Assembly: GCA_003020945.1 (NCBI GenBank)
Contig: PXRU01000002.1
Coordinates: 158,097-222,096, forward strand
Direction of reading: 5' to 3'
DNA from: Halobacteriales archaeon QS_6_71_20
GTDB lineage: Archaea > Halobacteriota > Halobacteria > Halobacteriales > Haloferacaceae
DNA length: 64,000 nucleotides
The position numbers and the translations under genes were made by a program. How positions within the stretch are numbered: position 1 is the stretch's first letter; every line of letters starts with the position of its first letter. Below, in pieces: positions 10,798 to 19,971 of the stretch. The notes beneath the pieces are model-generated. The model had not been told where the DNA came from, made no database searches, and saw only the letters and a list, made by a program, of their open reading frames with translations.

Positions 10798-10880
10798 TGG
10801 TGTCGGAGGCGTCGAAGTCGTTGGGTCGTTCGATCGCGGTACGAAAACCCTGACGGAACGCGGACGGCCCGCCGCGCCGA

Positions 10881-13043
10881 TCAGCTCCCGTCCTGGTCCT
10901 CGAGGGTGAGGGTGTCGAACGTCTGGTCCTCCATCGTGCCGGACATCCGGACGTTCACGCGGTCGTGCCACAGGCGCTGGTTGACCGAGTGGACGAGCGG
11001 GAGCTCCTGGACGGCCGCCCAGTTGACCTCCTCCTGGAGGTAGTACACCTCGTTGCGGGCGCGCTGCTCGGCGTCGCTGGGCCCGCGGTTGTCGAGGTAG
11101 CTGTCCCACGCCCGGTCGGCTTCGAGCATGAGCGGGTCGAACGGCGCCTGCGTCGACTCCGCCTCGCCGTGGTCGTAGCCGGCGTCGTCGATCGCCGTCT
11201 CCAGCTCGTCGGGGGCGACGTCCTCGATGGCGACACGGACCTCGTTGCCGTCGGTGTTGACCTTCACGTGGTCCTCGGGGAAGTCGCCGTCGAGCTGCTC
11301 GTACACGTTTGCGCGCACCGTCGAGCTGTCGTCGCCGTCGAAGTCGACGTCCGAGCAGACGACCTGGTACGTCCACCGCGTGAACATCCCGCTGGGCTCG
11401 TCGTACGGCGGGATGAACCGGAGGAAGTTGTCCGACTCCGGCCACTCCATCCCGTCGCCGAGCGAGAACATGTCCATCGCGCCGTTGAGCGCCTGTCCGA
11501 TGACCGTCCCGAAGTCGGCCTTCACGATGTTGATGTCGATGTAGGCGGCCTGCGCCTTGTCGCGCAGCGTCTGGGCGATCGAGTCCCAGGCGCCGTCGCC
11601 CGAGAACACCGTGAATTCCACCTCGTAGGGATCGTCCTCGCCGTAGCCGGCCTCCTCCATGACGCGCTGGGCCTCGCCGATCCGGGCCTCGCCGGCCCCG
11701 TACGGGTAGCCGTCGGAGAACTGATCCAGCTGGTTGCGGAAACCGTCCTCGTAGTGTTTCGTGTAGTTCTCGCTGGGGTTCTCGTCCTCGCGGGTCATGA
11801 ACGCGCCCGGCGGCGTGAGGTGGTACGCCGACGGGGAGAGCCCCTTGTACACGTCCTGGGAGATCCGCTCCTGGTTGATCAGGTACGCGATGGCCCGCCG
11901 GACCGGCTTCGGCGTTCGCGCGCAGTTGAAGACGATGTAATCGGTGTCGAGCGCGGGCGCCTCGCCGTAGTTGACCGTCTCGCCGTTCCCGAGGTCGTAC
12001 GTCCCCGTGCGGTAGGTGCCGCGGTCGCGGTCGATGCTGCGGTCGTCGGCGTTGAACTCCGCGGTCGGCATCCCTTCCTGCTGCTCGAGCAGCACGTCGA
12101 GGTTCCCGTTCGTGAACCTGGAGAAGCGGGTCTGCTGATTGCCGATCACCGTGTAGACCATCTCGTCGATGTACGGCCCCTCGTCGTGGTAGTCGTCGAA
12201 CGCCGTCAGCGTGAGCGAGTCACCCTTGCTCCACGACTCCACCTCGAAGGGACCGGTACCCGCGAAGAACGGCCCGTCGCCGTCCGTCGAGAAGTACTCC
12301 TGGTAGTCGTACTCGCCCTCGTACATGAGCCCGTCCACGCCCTCGTGGTCCTCGTAGTCCTTGGGGTACGCGACCGAGCCCTCCGGGATCGGAGCGAACG
12401 CGCCGCCCGCGATCTGTGCCAGCGTCTCGGTGAACGCCGACTCCAGCGTGAACCGGAACGTGTAGTCGTCGACCGCCTCGACGGCCAGCGTCCCCGGGAT
12501 GTACGCCGCGACGCCGTCGATGTCGTCCTGCTTCTCGTGTCGAACGGTGAAGGTGTCACCGACGATGTCGTCGGCGTTGCGGGTCTCCTCGGCGCCCGCG
12601 AGCCGCTCCCACGAGTAGACGAGGTCGTCGGCCGTCAGCTCCTGACCGTTGTGGAACTGGACGCCCTGCTTCAGCTGGAAGGTGTACGTGAGTCCGTCGT
12701 CGGAGACCTGATAGTCCTCCGCGAGGTTGCCCACCGGCGGGAGGTCGCCGTCGGGGAACGTGAGCAGCGACCCGTTGTACTGGTTGTAGCCCGCGCCCGA
12801 CCCCTTCGCGTTGACGGGGTCGAGCGTCTGGACCGGCCCGTCGGACGCGAGCTGGAGCGTCCCGCCCGTGTACTCGTTCTCCGACTCCGGGGTCGCCGTC
12901 GCCGTCTCCATCGAGCCCTCGGTCTCGGTGGCCGTCTCCGTCGACTGTTCGTCCGGTTGGTTCCCCGAGCAGCCCGCGAGCGCCGCCGCCACGCCCGAGC
13001 CTGCCGCCGCGAGGAAGCGCCGCCGAGTGGTGTCCTCCGACAT
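10881..13043 (-). CDS. Oligo/dipeptide ABC transporter substrate-binding lipoprotein (SBP family 5)
   Basis: Tat+lipobox TTRRRFLAAAGSGVAAALAGCSG; Gln/Asp-rich SBP_bac_5-type sequence; first gene of the minus-strand operon. Confidence 0.9.
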   Translation of the reverse strand: MSEDTTRRRFLAAAGSGVAAALAGCSGNQPDEQSTETATETEGSMETATATPESENEYTGGTLQLASDGPVQTLDPVNAKGSGAGYNQYNGSLLTFPDGDLPPVGNLAEDYQVSDDGLTYTFQLKQGVQFHNGQELTADDLVYSWERLAGAEETRNADDIVGDTFTVRHEKQDDIDGVAAYIPGTLAVEAVDDYTFRFTLESAFTETLAQIAGGAFAPIPEGSVAYPKDYEDHEGVDGLMYEGEYDYQEYFSTDGDGPFFAGTGPFEVESWSKGDSLTLTAFDDYHDEGPYIDEMVYTVIGNQQTRFSRFTNGNLDVLLEQQEGMPTAEFNADDRSIDRDRGTYRTGTYDLGNGETVNYGEAPALDTDYIVFNCARTPKPVRRAIAYLINQERISQDVYKGLSPSAYHLTPPGAFMTREDENPSENYTKHYEDGFRNQLDQFSDGYPYGAGEARIGEAQRVMEEAGYGEDDPYEVEFTVFSGDGAWDSIAQTLRDKAQAAYIDINIVKADFGTVIGQALNGAMDMFSLGDGMEWPESDNFLRFIPPYDEPSGMFTRWTYQVVCSDVDFDGDDSSTVRANVYEQLDGDFPEDHVKVNTDGNEVRVAIEDVAPDELETAIDDAGYDHGEAESTQAPFDPLMLEADRAWDSYLDNRGPSDAEQRARNEVYYLQEEVNWAAVQELPLVHSVNQRLWHDRVNVRMSGTMEDQTFDTLTLEDQDGS

Positions 13044-13239
13044 CACGTGGACAGCACTATCGACGCATCAAATAGCTTGCCATCCGCGTCCCCGTGTGGA
13101 TATTGTGCGTTATATATCCCTCCCACGTGCACGTCCGTGTATTTGCGGACATTGTCCATTGAGGATAGCCGCCGGGCCGCCGGCGCGGTCGACCGGGCGG
13201 GACCGGGGCCGTTTTGGGGCGGGTGGCCCAGACGTCCGT

Positions 13240-14205
13240 ATGGTCTCACCCCTCGACCGCGACGGGCCGCCGTCGGGGCTGCCGATGGCACGCCTCGCAC
13301 TGCCCGCGACCGACGACCGAACGCGCCTCGCCGTCGTCGCCGACCCCCACCTCTCGACGCGGGAGTCGGGCACATCGAAGCTGTTCGAGCGCACGGAGAC
13401 GCACGTCGCGAACGCCGTCGCCGACATCGCCGAGCGCGACGTGGACGCGACGCTGTGCGTCGGCGACATCACGAAGGACGGCGAGCCGTGGAACTTCGAC
13501 CGCTTCGACGAGCTGATCGGCGACCTGGACGCCCCGTTCTACTCCATCCCGGGCAACCACGACGTCCCGAAGGAGGGGTACGACCACGAGAACCTTCCGA
13601 TGGGGGCGTTCGCCGAGCGGTACACGCCCGACGGCGAGGGGTTCCCCTTCCACGCCGAGGTCGGCGGGCTGGACGTGTTCGGCCTCAACACCGCCGGCAC
13701 GGCGGACCGGCTGTACGACTCTCACGCCGGCCGCGTGCCGCCGGCCCACCTCGACTGGCTCGACGAGCGGCTGCCCGAGGCGGACGCGCCGGTCGTGCTC
13801 GCGCACCACAACCTCCCGGCGATGTCCGAGCAGGTCCACGAGCACCGCGACCTCGCGGAGCCCGACATGTTCATCCCGCCCGAGATGGACGACCCCGAGC
13901 CGTTCGTGGAGACGCTCGTCCGCCACGAGGCGCCGCTGCTGCTCACGGGTCACCTCCATATGCCCTCCGCGGTCCGGGAGGGTCCCGTGCGGGAGCTGAT
14001 GATGCCGACCACGTGCTCGTTCCCGCAGGGCTACTGCCTCGTCGACGTGGGCCCCGAGGGCACCGAGGTCCGGTTCGTCCCCGTCGCCGACTTCGAGGGG
14101 ACGGTCGCCGGCCACCGGGAGCGCGCGACGGACTCGGTGACGGCCCGCGGGCTGACCGCGATGGCGGCGACGCGACTGGCGCAGTTCCCGCTGGTCGAGG
14201 AGTAG
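13240..14205 (+). CDS. Calcineurin-like metallophosphoesterase
   Basis: VVADPHLS, VGDITKDG, SIPGNHDV, LAHHNLP, LLTGHLHMP motifs. Confidence 0.85.
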   Translation: MVSPLDRDGPPSGLPMARLALPATDDRTRLAVVADPHLSTRESGTSKLFERTETHVANAVADIAERDVDATLCVGDITKDGEPWNFDRFDELIGDLDAPFYSIPGNHDVPKEGYDHENLPMGAFAERYTPDGEGFPFHAEVGGLDVFGLNTAGTADRLYDSHAGRVPPAHLDWLDERLPEADAPVVLAHHNLPAMSEQVHEHRDLAEPDMFIPPEMDDPEPFVETLVRHEAPLLLTGHLHMPSAVREGPVRELMMPTTCSFPQGYCLVDVGPEGTEVRFVPVADFEGTVAGHRERATDSVTARGLTAMAATRLAQFPLVEE

Positions 14206-14208
14206 GCC

Positions 14209-15234
14209 GTGACCGACTCGGAAGCGACCGACGGCGCGGTCGAACCCCGTGGCGACCGCGGGACCGACGCGGCCGACGTGGCCGACCCGGCCGACGGGGT
14301 CGGAGACGCCCCCGAGGTCGTGACGGTCGGCGCCGCGACCGTCGACCGCACCTACCGCGTCTCCAACATGCCTCGCCCGGACGGCGGCGCCTACGCCAAC
14401 GCCGTTGAGGAGTCGTTCGGCGGCGTGGGGGCGAACGTCGCGTGCGCGGCCGCGCGACTCGGCCGCTCGGCGGGCCTGATCGCCCGCCTCGGCGACGACG
14501 AGGCCGGCGAGCGCGTCGCCGCCGATCTCGCGTCGAGCCCGATCGACGACGACCGCGTGCGGCGGGAGCCGGGAACGAGCACGCACTGCGTGATCCTCCG
14601 CGACGGCGACGGCCGTCGCAGCATCGTCACGGCGGGCGACTCGGCCCGTCGCCTCCGGCTGGACGCCGCCGACCGTCGCCGCCTCGCGGGCGCCGACGCC
14701 GTCTTCCTCACGGCGTACAACCCCGACCCGGTCCACGGGACCGCGCTCGACCTCGCCGGGCGGTCGGACGCGCCGTCGGTCGCGTTCGACCTCTCGGGAC
14801 CGCTCGCGGAGCTGGCCGGGCGCGGCGCGAGCGAGTCGACCGTCGACCGCTGGGTCGAGGCGGCCGACCTCTTCGTGGTGGGTGACGTCGCCGCCGAGTC
14901 GTATCTCGGCCGCACCGGCCGCGAGGCCGCCGAGGCGCTCCGCGCCCGGGGCGCGGACCGGGTCGCCGCCACCGGCGGCTCGGCCGGCGCCGTGCTGGCG
15001 GACGGAACGGGCGTCCACGAACTGCCCGCCTTCGACGTGGCCGTCGCCGACGAGACCGGCGCTGGCGACGCCTACGTCGCGGCGCTGATCGACCGGTGGC
15101 TGCTGGCCGGTGAGCCCGCACGCGAGGCCGGGCGGTTCGCCGCCGCCGCCGCGGCGCTGAACGTACGGGAGCCGGGCGCGCGCGGCGGGCTCGCGACCGC
15201 CGACGCGGTCGAGGCGTTCCTCGCGGAGCGATAG
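14209..15234 (+). CDS. PfkB-family carbohydrate kinase (GTG start)
   Basis: FGGVGANVACAAARLG and DETGAGDAYVAAL signatures. Confidence 0.85.
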   Translation: MTDSEATDGAVEPRGDRGTDAADVADPADGVGDAPEVVTVGAATVDRTYRVSNMPRPDGGAYANAVEESFGGVGANVACAAARLGRSAGLIARLGDDEAGERVAADLASSPIDDDRVRREPGTSTHCVILRDGDGRRSIVTAGDSARRLRLDAADRRRLAGADAVFLTAYNPDPVHGTALDLAGRSDAPSVAFDLSGPLAELAGRGASESTVDRWVEAADLFVVGDVAAESYLGRTGREAAEALRARGADRVAATGGSAGAVLADGTGVHELPAFDVAVADETGAGDAYVAALIDRWLLAGEPAREAGRFAAAAAALNVREPGARGGLATADAVEAFLAER

Positions 15235-15263
15235 GTCGATCTCGACCGCCTGGCAGCGACGAT

Positions 15264-16073
15264 CTACTCCCGTGCCGCCGCGACGAGCGCCCGGACGCGC
15301 TCCTCGGAGACGGGGTTGCCCACGTCGCCGTCGACCTTGAGCGCGGTGCCGACGACGACGCCGTCCGCGAGGTCGAGCAGATCGTCGACCGTCTCGGCGG
15401 TGACGCCGCTGCCGACGAGGACCGGGGTGTCGAGGTCGTTGGCGTCGCGTCGCTCGACGGCGTGTTCCAGGTCCGAGCGGTCGGTCGCGTGTCCCGTGCC
15501 GCTGCCGGTGACGACGACGGCGTCCGCGAGGCCGCGCTCGACGCCGTCGGCGACCGACTCGGCGGTGAACCCGCGGGCGGCGATCGGCGCGGAGTGTTTC
15601 ACGTCGTGGTCCGCGAGAACGGCCACGTCCGCGTCCAGCCGCTCGCGCAGGCGCATCGTCTCGTGGGCCCGCCCCTCGACGATCCCCTGGTCGGTCACGC
15701 GGGCGCCGGTGTGGACGTTCACTCGAACGAACGCCGCCCCCGTCGCGGCCGCGACCGAGAGGGCCGCCTCCCCGTCGTTGCGGAGGACGTTCACGCCGAC
15801 CGGGAGGTCGACCGCCTCCACGACCGCCCGCGTCGCGCGGGTCATGCTCGCGACGACGTGTTTGGGCACGTCGTCCGGGTAGAAGGGCGCGTCGCCGAAG
15901 TTCTCGACCATCACGGCGTCGACGCCGCCGGCCGCCAGCCGGCGAGCGTCGCGCTCGGCCGTCTCCACGATCGTCGCGCGGTCGCCGTCGAACCCCGGCG
16001 CGCCGGGCAACGCCGGGAGGTGGACCATCCCGACCACCGGGCTGGTGTCGTCCGGGAACAGGGAATCGAACAC
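15264..16073 (-). CDS. BtpA/SgcQ family protein (TIM-barrel)
   Basis: VGMVHLPALPGAP, VDAVMVENFGDAPF, VNVLRNDGEAAL, ADHDVKHSAPIA; GTG at 16073 gives VFDSLFPDD N-terminus. Confidence 0.8.
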   Translation of the reverse strand: MFDSLFPDDTSPVVGMVHLPALPGAPGFDGDRATIVETAERDARRLAAGGVDAVMVENFGDAPFYPDDVPKHVVASMTRATRAVVEAVDLPVGVNVLRNDGEAALSVAAATGAAFVRVNVHTGARVTDQGIVEGRAHETMRLRERLDADVAVLADHDVKHSAPIAARGFTAESVADGVERGLADAVVVTGSGTGHATDRSDLEHAVERRDANDLDTPVLVGSGVTAETVDDLLDLADGVVVGTALKVDGDVGNPVSEERVRALVAAARE

Positions 16074-16594
16074 GACCCCCGCTTCCGTCGGTTCCGGCGT
16101 GAGTCTGGCGGTTCGGGTGCGAAGTCGGTCGGGGTCGTACGGACGAGCTTGCGGTCGAGCGACCACAGATAAACAAAATGTCGCTATATCAAATCCGTCT
16201 CGGGGCGTTGAGACGCCGGTGTTCGGAGAAAAGGGGACGGGCGACGTGGACGACGTGACCGACCCGGAAGCCCCCGGCATCTCGACGGTCGGATGACGGC
16301 GTCGAATCGTACGTCGACCACTCGACGTGCGAGCGTCGAGTGATCCGTCGAACGACGGTTCGGCGCGATCTATGACTCGGAGCCGTCATCTGTAACCGAG
16401 TGAATAGGACACTCGAACGATTCGAGATGTGGCGATACGAGGGTGCCGGTTCGGTAAACAGCTGTGAGTTCATCAGACTACCGGTGTAGCGCTCTCTGGT
16501 GAACGAATGAGATACTCGGAAGGCCAAACCGAGGGCTACAGTGCCCTGCTGCCGCCGGAAACTATTAGTAGCATATCGACTATCACCGATCTGT

Positions 16595-16708
16595 ATGACC
16601 GACTCGCTACTCGGCAAGATCACGGACACGCTGTTCGGAACTGCGTCCGGGACCGACGACGACGCTTGCTGTGGCGTCACGATCGAAGAAGTCGACGACG
16701 AAGCGTAA
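16595..16708 (+). CDS. 37-aa microprotein with Cys-Cys motif, upstream of arsR (absent from ORF track)
   Basis: ATG..TAA: MTDSLLGKITDTLFGTASGTDDDACCGVTIEEVDDEA; ends 6 nt before the ArsR ATG region, same strand. Confidence 0.6.
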   Translation: MTDSLLGKITDTLFGTASGTDDDACCGVTIEEVDDEA

Positions 16709-16714
16709 CCGAGC

Positions 16715-17095
16715 ATGGCCGACTCCGTTCCAGAGTCCACACGACGGACGCTCGACCGGCTCTACGACGATCCGGACGACCGGCTCGGATCGCTGTTCGA
16801 ACTGACGGTCGACGACACGACGGTCGACGCGACACGAGCGATCTTCGGAGCGCTCTCGAACGAGCACCGGATCCGTATCCTCGAAGCGCTCAGAGACGGG
16901 GAGCTGTGTGCGTGTGAGATCCAGGCCGTCCTCGACGCTCCCCAGTCGACCGTCGGGAGCCACCTCCGTGAACTCAGAGACGCCGGACTCGTCAACACGC
17001 GGCGACAGGGCAAGTGGACGTACTACCGAATCGGTGATACGGCCGTCCTCCAGTTGCTCGATGTCGCCGACGCCCTCGCGGAGGAGACGGCGTGA
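16715..17095 (+). CDS. ArsR-family winged-helix regulator
   Basis: ALSNEHRIRILEALRDGELCACEIQAVLDAPQSTVGSHLRELRDAGLVNTRRQGKWTYYRI. Confidence 0.9.
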   Translation: MADSVPESTRRTLDRLYDDPDDRLGSLFELTVDDTTVDATRAIFGALSNEHRIRILEALRDGELCACEIQAVLDAPQSTVGSHLRELRDAGLVNTRRQGKWTYYRIGDTAVLQLLDVADALAEETA

Positions 17096-18045
17096 TCCCG
17101 TCCGGTATCGAGACCGTACTGCTGGATTCGTGGGCGTACTTCGTCCACCTGGCGACGGTTCTCGTGCCGCTGTTCATCGGAGCGTCGTTCCTCGTGGGGC
17201 TCGCCGAGGAGTACCTGCCGCCGGAGAAAATCGAGGCGATGCTCCGGAAGCGCAACCGCGGGAGCGGAAACGTCGCGGCGGCGGGACTGGGTGCCGTGAC
17301 GCCGTTTTGCTCGTGTTCGACTGTGCCAGTCCTCGCGGGGTTGCTCGGTGCCGGCGCACCGCTCGGACTGTCGTTTTCGTTCCTGCTGGCGTCCCCCATC
17401 GTCAACGAGATCGCCGCTGTCCTGCTGTTGGGACTGTTCGGCGTCGAGGTGACGGCGGTGTATCTCGTCTCCGCGCTGGTGGCTGCGATCGTCGGTGGAA
17501 TCGTCATCGACGCGTTCGATCTCGATCACCTGGTCAAGGACGTTCGGATCACGACGGGCGACCGCACGGTCGCAACCGACGGCGGCACGGCATCGTGTTC
17601 GTGCTCGACGCAGAACGCGGAGACGACGAAGACCCACAGGGAACGGTTCGAAGCTGCGGCCGGGGGCGCGTGGTCGTTCTTCGAGGACACGTTTCCGTAT
17701 CTGCTGCTCGGGATGACGCTGGGTGCGCTGATCCACGGCGCGGTTCCCGCCTCGTGGCTCCAGCAGGTCGCCGGGAGTTCGCTCGCGGTCCCGCTGGCCG
17801 CACTTGCAGGCGCACCGGTGTACGTCAGTATGGCGGGAATGCTCGGCATCGCTGCGCCGCTCGTCGACCAAGGCGTCCCGATCGGGACAGTCATCGCGTT
17901 CGTCGTCGGCGGTGCAGGGGTCAGTATCCCGAACCTAATCCTCCTCAACAGGATCTTCGAGCGGGAACTCCTCGCCGTCTACGCCGCGACCGTCGTCACG
18001 ATCGGGACGGTCCTCGGGTACGGAGTGAACTTCCTGTTCGTCTGA
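17092..18045 (+). CDS. Permease, ArsP_1/DUF318 family (arsenic/metal efflux type)
   Basis: TPFCSCSTVPVLAGLLGAGAPLGLSFSFLLASPIVNEIA; second Cys cluster CSCSTQ; overlaps arsR stop by 4 nt. Confidence 0.85.
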   Translation: MIPSGIETVLLDSWAYFVHLATVLVPLFIGASFLVGLAEEYLPPEKIEAMLRKRNRGSGNVAAAGLGAVTPFCSCSTVPVLAGLLGAGAPLGLSFSFLLASPIVNEIAAVLLLGLFGVEVTAVYLVSALVAAIVGGIVIDAFDLDHLVKDVRITTGDRTVATDGGTASCSCSTQNAETTKTHRERFEAAAGGAWSFFEDTFPYLLLGMTLGALIHGAVPASWLQQVAGSSLAVPLAALAGAPVYVSMAGMLGIAAPLVDQGVPIGTVIAFVVGGAGVSIPNLILLNRIFERELLAVYAATVVTIGTVLGYGVNFLFV

Positions 18046-18294
18046 CCGTCATCTCTGCTGTTCAGGTCGCTCGAACGTGACAGCCGACGTCTCGAGCACG
18101 CGAACAATGGGACGGACGTGTGTGAGCTACGAAAGCGAGGAACAGAGAAACGGACGAAAGGAGCGCTTCCGACCGAGTACGAAGCCGTATGCATCGAGAC
18201 GACCGGTTCCGACTCTCGGGTCTCGTCCCCGAGTTTCCGTGTCGAGGGAACGCCGAGCGTCGACGGCGTCGGGCGAGGTCGACCGCCCCGCCGC

Positions 18295-19743
18295 TCAGGA
18301 GACGAGCGAGTCGATGGTCTCGGGCCGGAACTCGAAGCGCGCCCCGTTCGCCTCCGAGTCGCCGATGGAGAGCTCCCAGCCGTGCGCGTCGGCGATACCG
18401 GCGACGATGCCGAGGCCCAGTCCGGTGCCGCCGCCGGAGGCGTAGCCGAGGTCGCGGACGCGCTCGCGCTCCGCGGGGGGGATCCCGGGTCCGTCGTCGT
18501 CGACGGCGAACCCGGGCCCGTCGGGGAGGGCGTCCACGACGACCGTCACGTCGGGGCCGCCGTGGTCGACGGCGTTGCGGAGGAGGTTCTCGAGCAGCGT
18601 GCAGATCCGGCGCCGATCCCCGTCGACGACGGGGTCGCCGGCGACCCGCAGCGTCGCGTCGGGCGCCTCGACCGTCCGCCACGCCTCGCGGGCCACCGAG
18701 CCGATCTCGACGGGCTCGGCCGCCGAGACGGGCTCGTTCAGCCCCCGGAGCGACTCCAGTGAGGTGACCAGGTCGCCCACGCGGTCGACGCCGCGCCGCG
18801 CCGCCTCCAGGTTCCGGCGCGCCTCGACGGCGTCGGCCGGCAGCAGGTCGACCGCGAGGTCGGTCCGCCCCTCGATGATCTGGACCGCGTTGCGCGCGTC
18901 GTGGGCGACGGCGCTCGCGAGCCCTTCGAGGCGGTCGCGCTCCTCCCGCAGCAGCCGCTCGCGCTCGACCTGCTCGGTCACGTCGCGGTAGATCCGCGCG
19001 ATCCGGTCGCCGTCCGCCCCCCGCCCGTGGGGGACGTGGACGACCTCGACGGTGCGGTCCTCGCCGGACGCCGCCAGCTCGACCCGGTGGTCGACGCGCT
19101 CGCCGGTCGCCGTCGCGCGCTCGGCGTGCTCCCGGAGCGACGCGGCCGTCGACCCGGGGAGGAGGGCCGCGTCGGTCGACCCGAGGATCTCCCGTTCGGG
19201 CCGCCCGAGCAGGTCGACGCACGCCCCGTTGACGAGGCGGTAGCGGCCGCCCTCAAGCACCGCCATCGCGTCGGCCGCCGACTCGACGAGGAACTCGTAT
19301 CGGCCGGCCTCCCTCCCGGATCGGCCGCCGGCGGCCGCGGCGCCGTCGGACCGCCCCCGTCGGACGGCCTCGCGCGCGCCGGCCGCGATCCGCTCGCATG
19401 GGTCCGGCTCCGCCGCCCGGACGTACTCCGTCACGCCCGCGGAGACGGCCTCGCTCGCGACGGCCTCGGACCCCTCCCGGACGAACAGCACGAACGGCAG
19501 CGCACCCTCCCGCTCGCGGACGGTCCGCAGCAGGTCGATCCCGTCGGCGTCGGGAAGTCGGTACGCGCTCACGACGCAGTCGACCCGGGGTCGTGACCCG
19601 TCGACGGCCCACGCCGCCGCGGCCGCGCTCGGGACCGTCTCGACGGTGGGGTCGTCGAACGACCCCGCCAGCTCCGCCGCCAGCCGGTCGCGGCGTCCCG
19701 GCTCGCCGGCGACACACAGGACGCTCGGGGTCCCGGAACTCAT
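18295..19743 (-). CDS. Receiver-PAS-histidine kinase
   Basis: Receiver-like N-terminus, PAS (ADAMAVLEGGRYRLVNGA), H-box AVAHDARNAVQII, N/G boxes NLLRNAVDHGG, DDGPGIPP, GGTGLGLGIV. Confidence 0.85.
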   Translation of the reverse strand: MSSGTPSVLCVAGEPGRRDRLAAELAGSFDDPTVETVPSAAAAAWAVDGSRPRVDCVVSAYRLPDADGIDLLRTVREREGALPFVLFVREGSEAVASEAVSAGVTEYVRAAEPDPCERIAAGAREAVRRGRSDGAAAAGGRSGREAGRYEFLVESAADAMAVLEGGRYRLVNGACVDLLGRPEREILGSTDAALLPGSTAASLREHAERATATGERVDHRVELAASGEDRTVEVVHVPHGRGADGDRIARIYRDVTEQVERERLLREERDRLEGLASAVAHDARNAVQIIEGRTDLAVDLLPADAVEARRNLEAARRGVDRVGDLVTSLESLRGLNEPVSAAEPVEIGSVAREAWRTVEAPDATLRVAGDPVVDGDRRRICTLLENLLRNAVDHGGPDVTVVVDALPDGPGFAVDDDGPGIPPAERERVRDLGYASGGGTGLGLGIVAGIADAHGWELSIGDSEANGARFEFRPETIDSLVS

Positions 19744-19825
19744 CACGCCCCGATAGCGGACCCCATATGTTAATGTTGGTTGTTCGACCCGACCGCCGAC
19801 GCCGGCGGGGCGACCGTCCGTCGTG

Positions 19826-19945
19826 GGACAGTCGGAACGGGACGCGTCGAAGCGAGGAGCCTCCGGGCGGGACGCGTCGTGGCGAGACGCATCCGCGTAA
19901 GGCACATCGAAACAGGGTGTATCAGAGCGGGACGTGTCGAAGCGG
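19826..19945. repeat. Degenerate 15-nt tandem repeat, 8 in-register units
   Basis: GGACAGTCGGAACGG|GACGCGTCGAAGCGA|GGAGCCTCCGGGCGG|GACGCGTCGTGGCGA|GACGCATCCGCGTAA|GGCACATCGAAACAG|GGTGTATCAGAGCGG|GACGTGTCGAAGCGG. Confidence 0.8.
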
Positions 19946-19971
19946 GGCCCGACGGGGCGGCGACCGCCAGC

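Noticed and set aside
10965-14408. 1147-aa plus-strand ORF opposite the substrate-binding protein
   Set aside because: Val/Arg/Leu-biased antisense shadow of a GC-rich gene; the minus strand encodes a clear Tat-lipoprotein SBP.
19826-19945. CRISPR array
   Set aside because: 15-nt contiguous degenerate units without spacers; not CRISPR-like.
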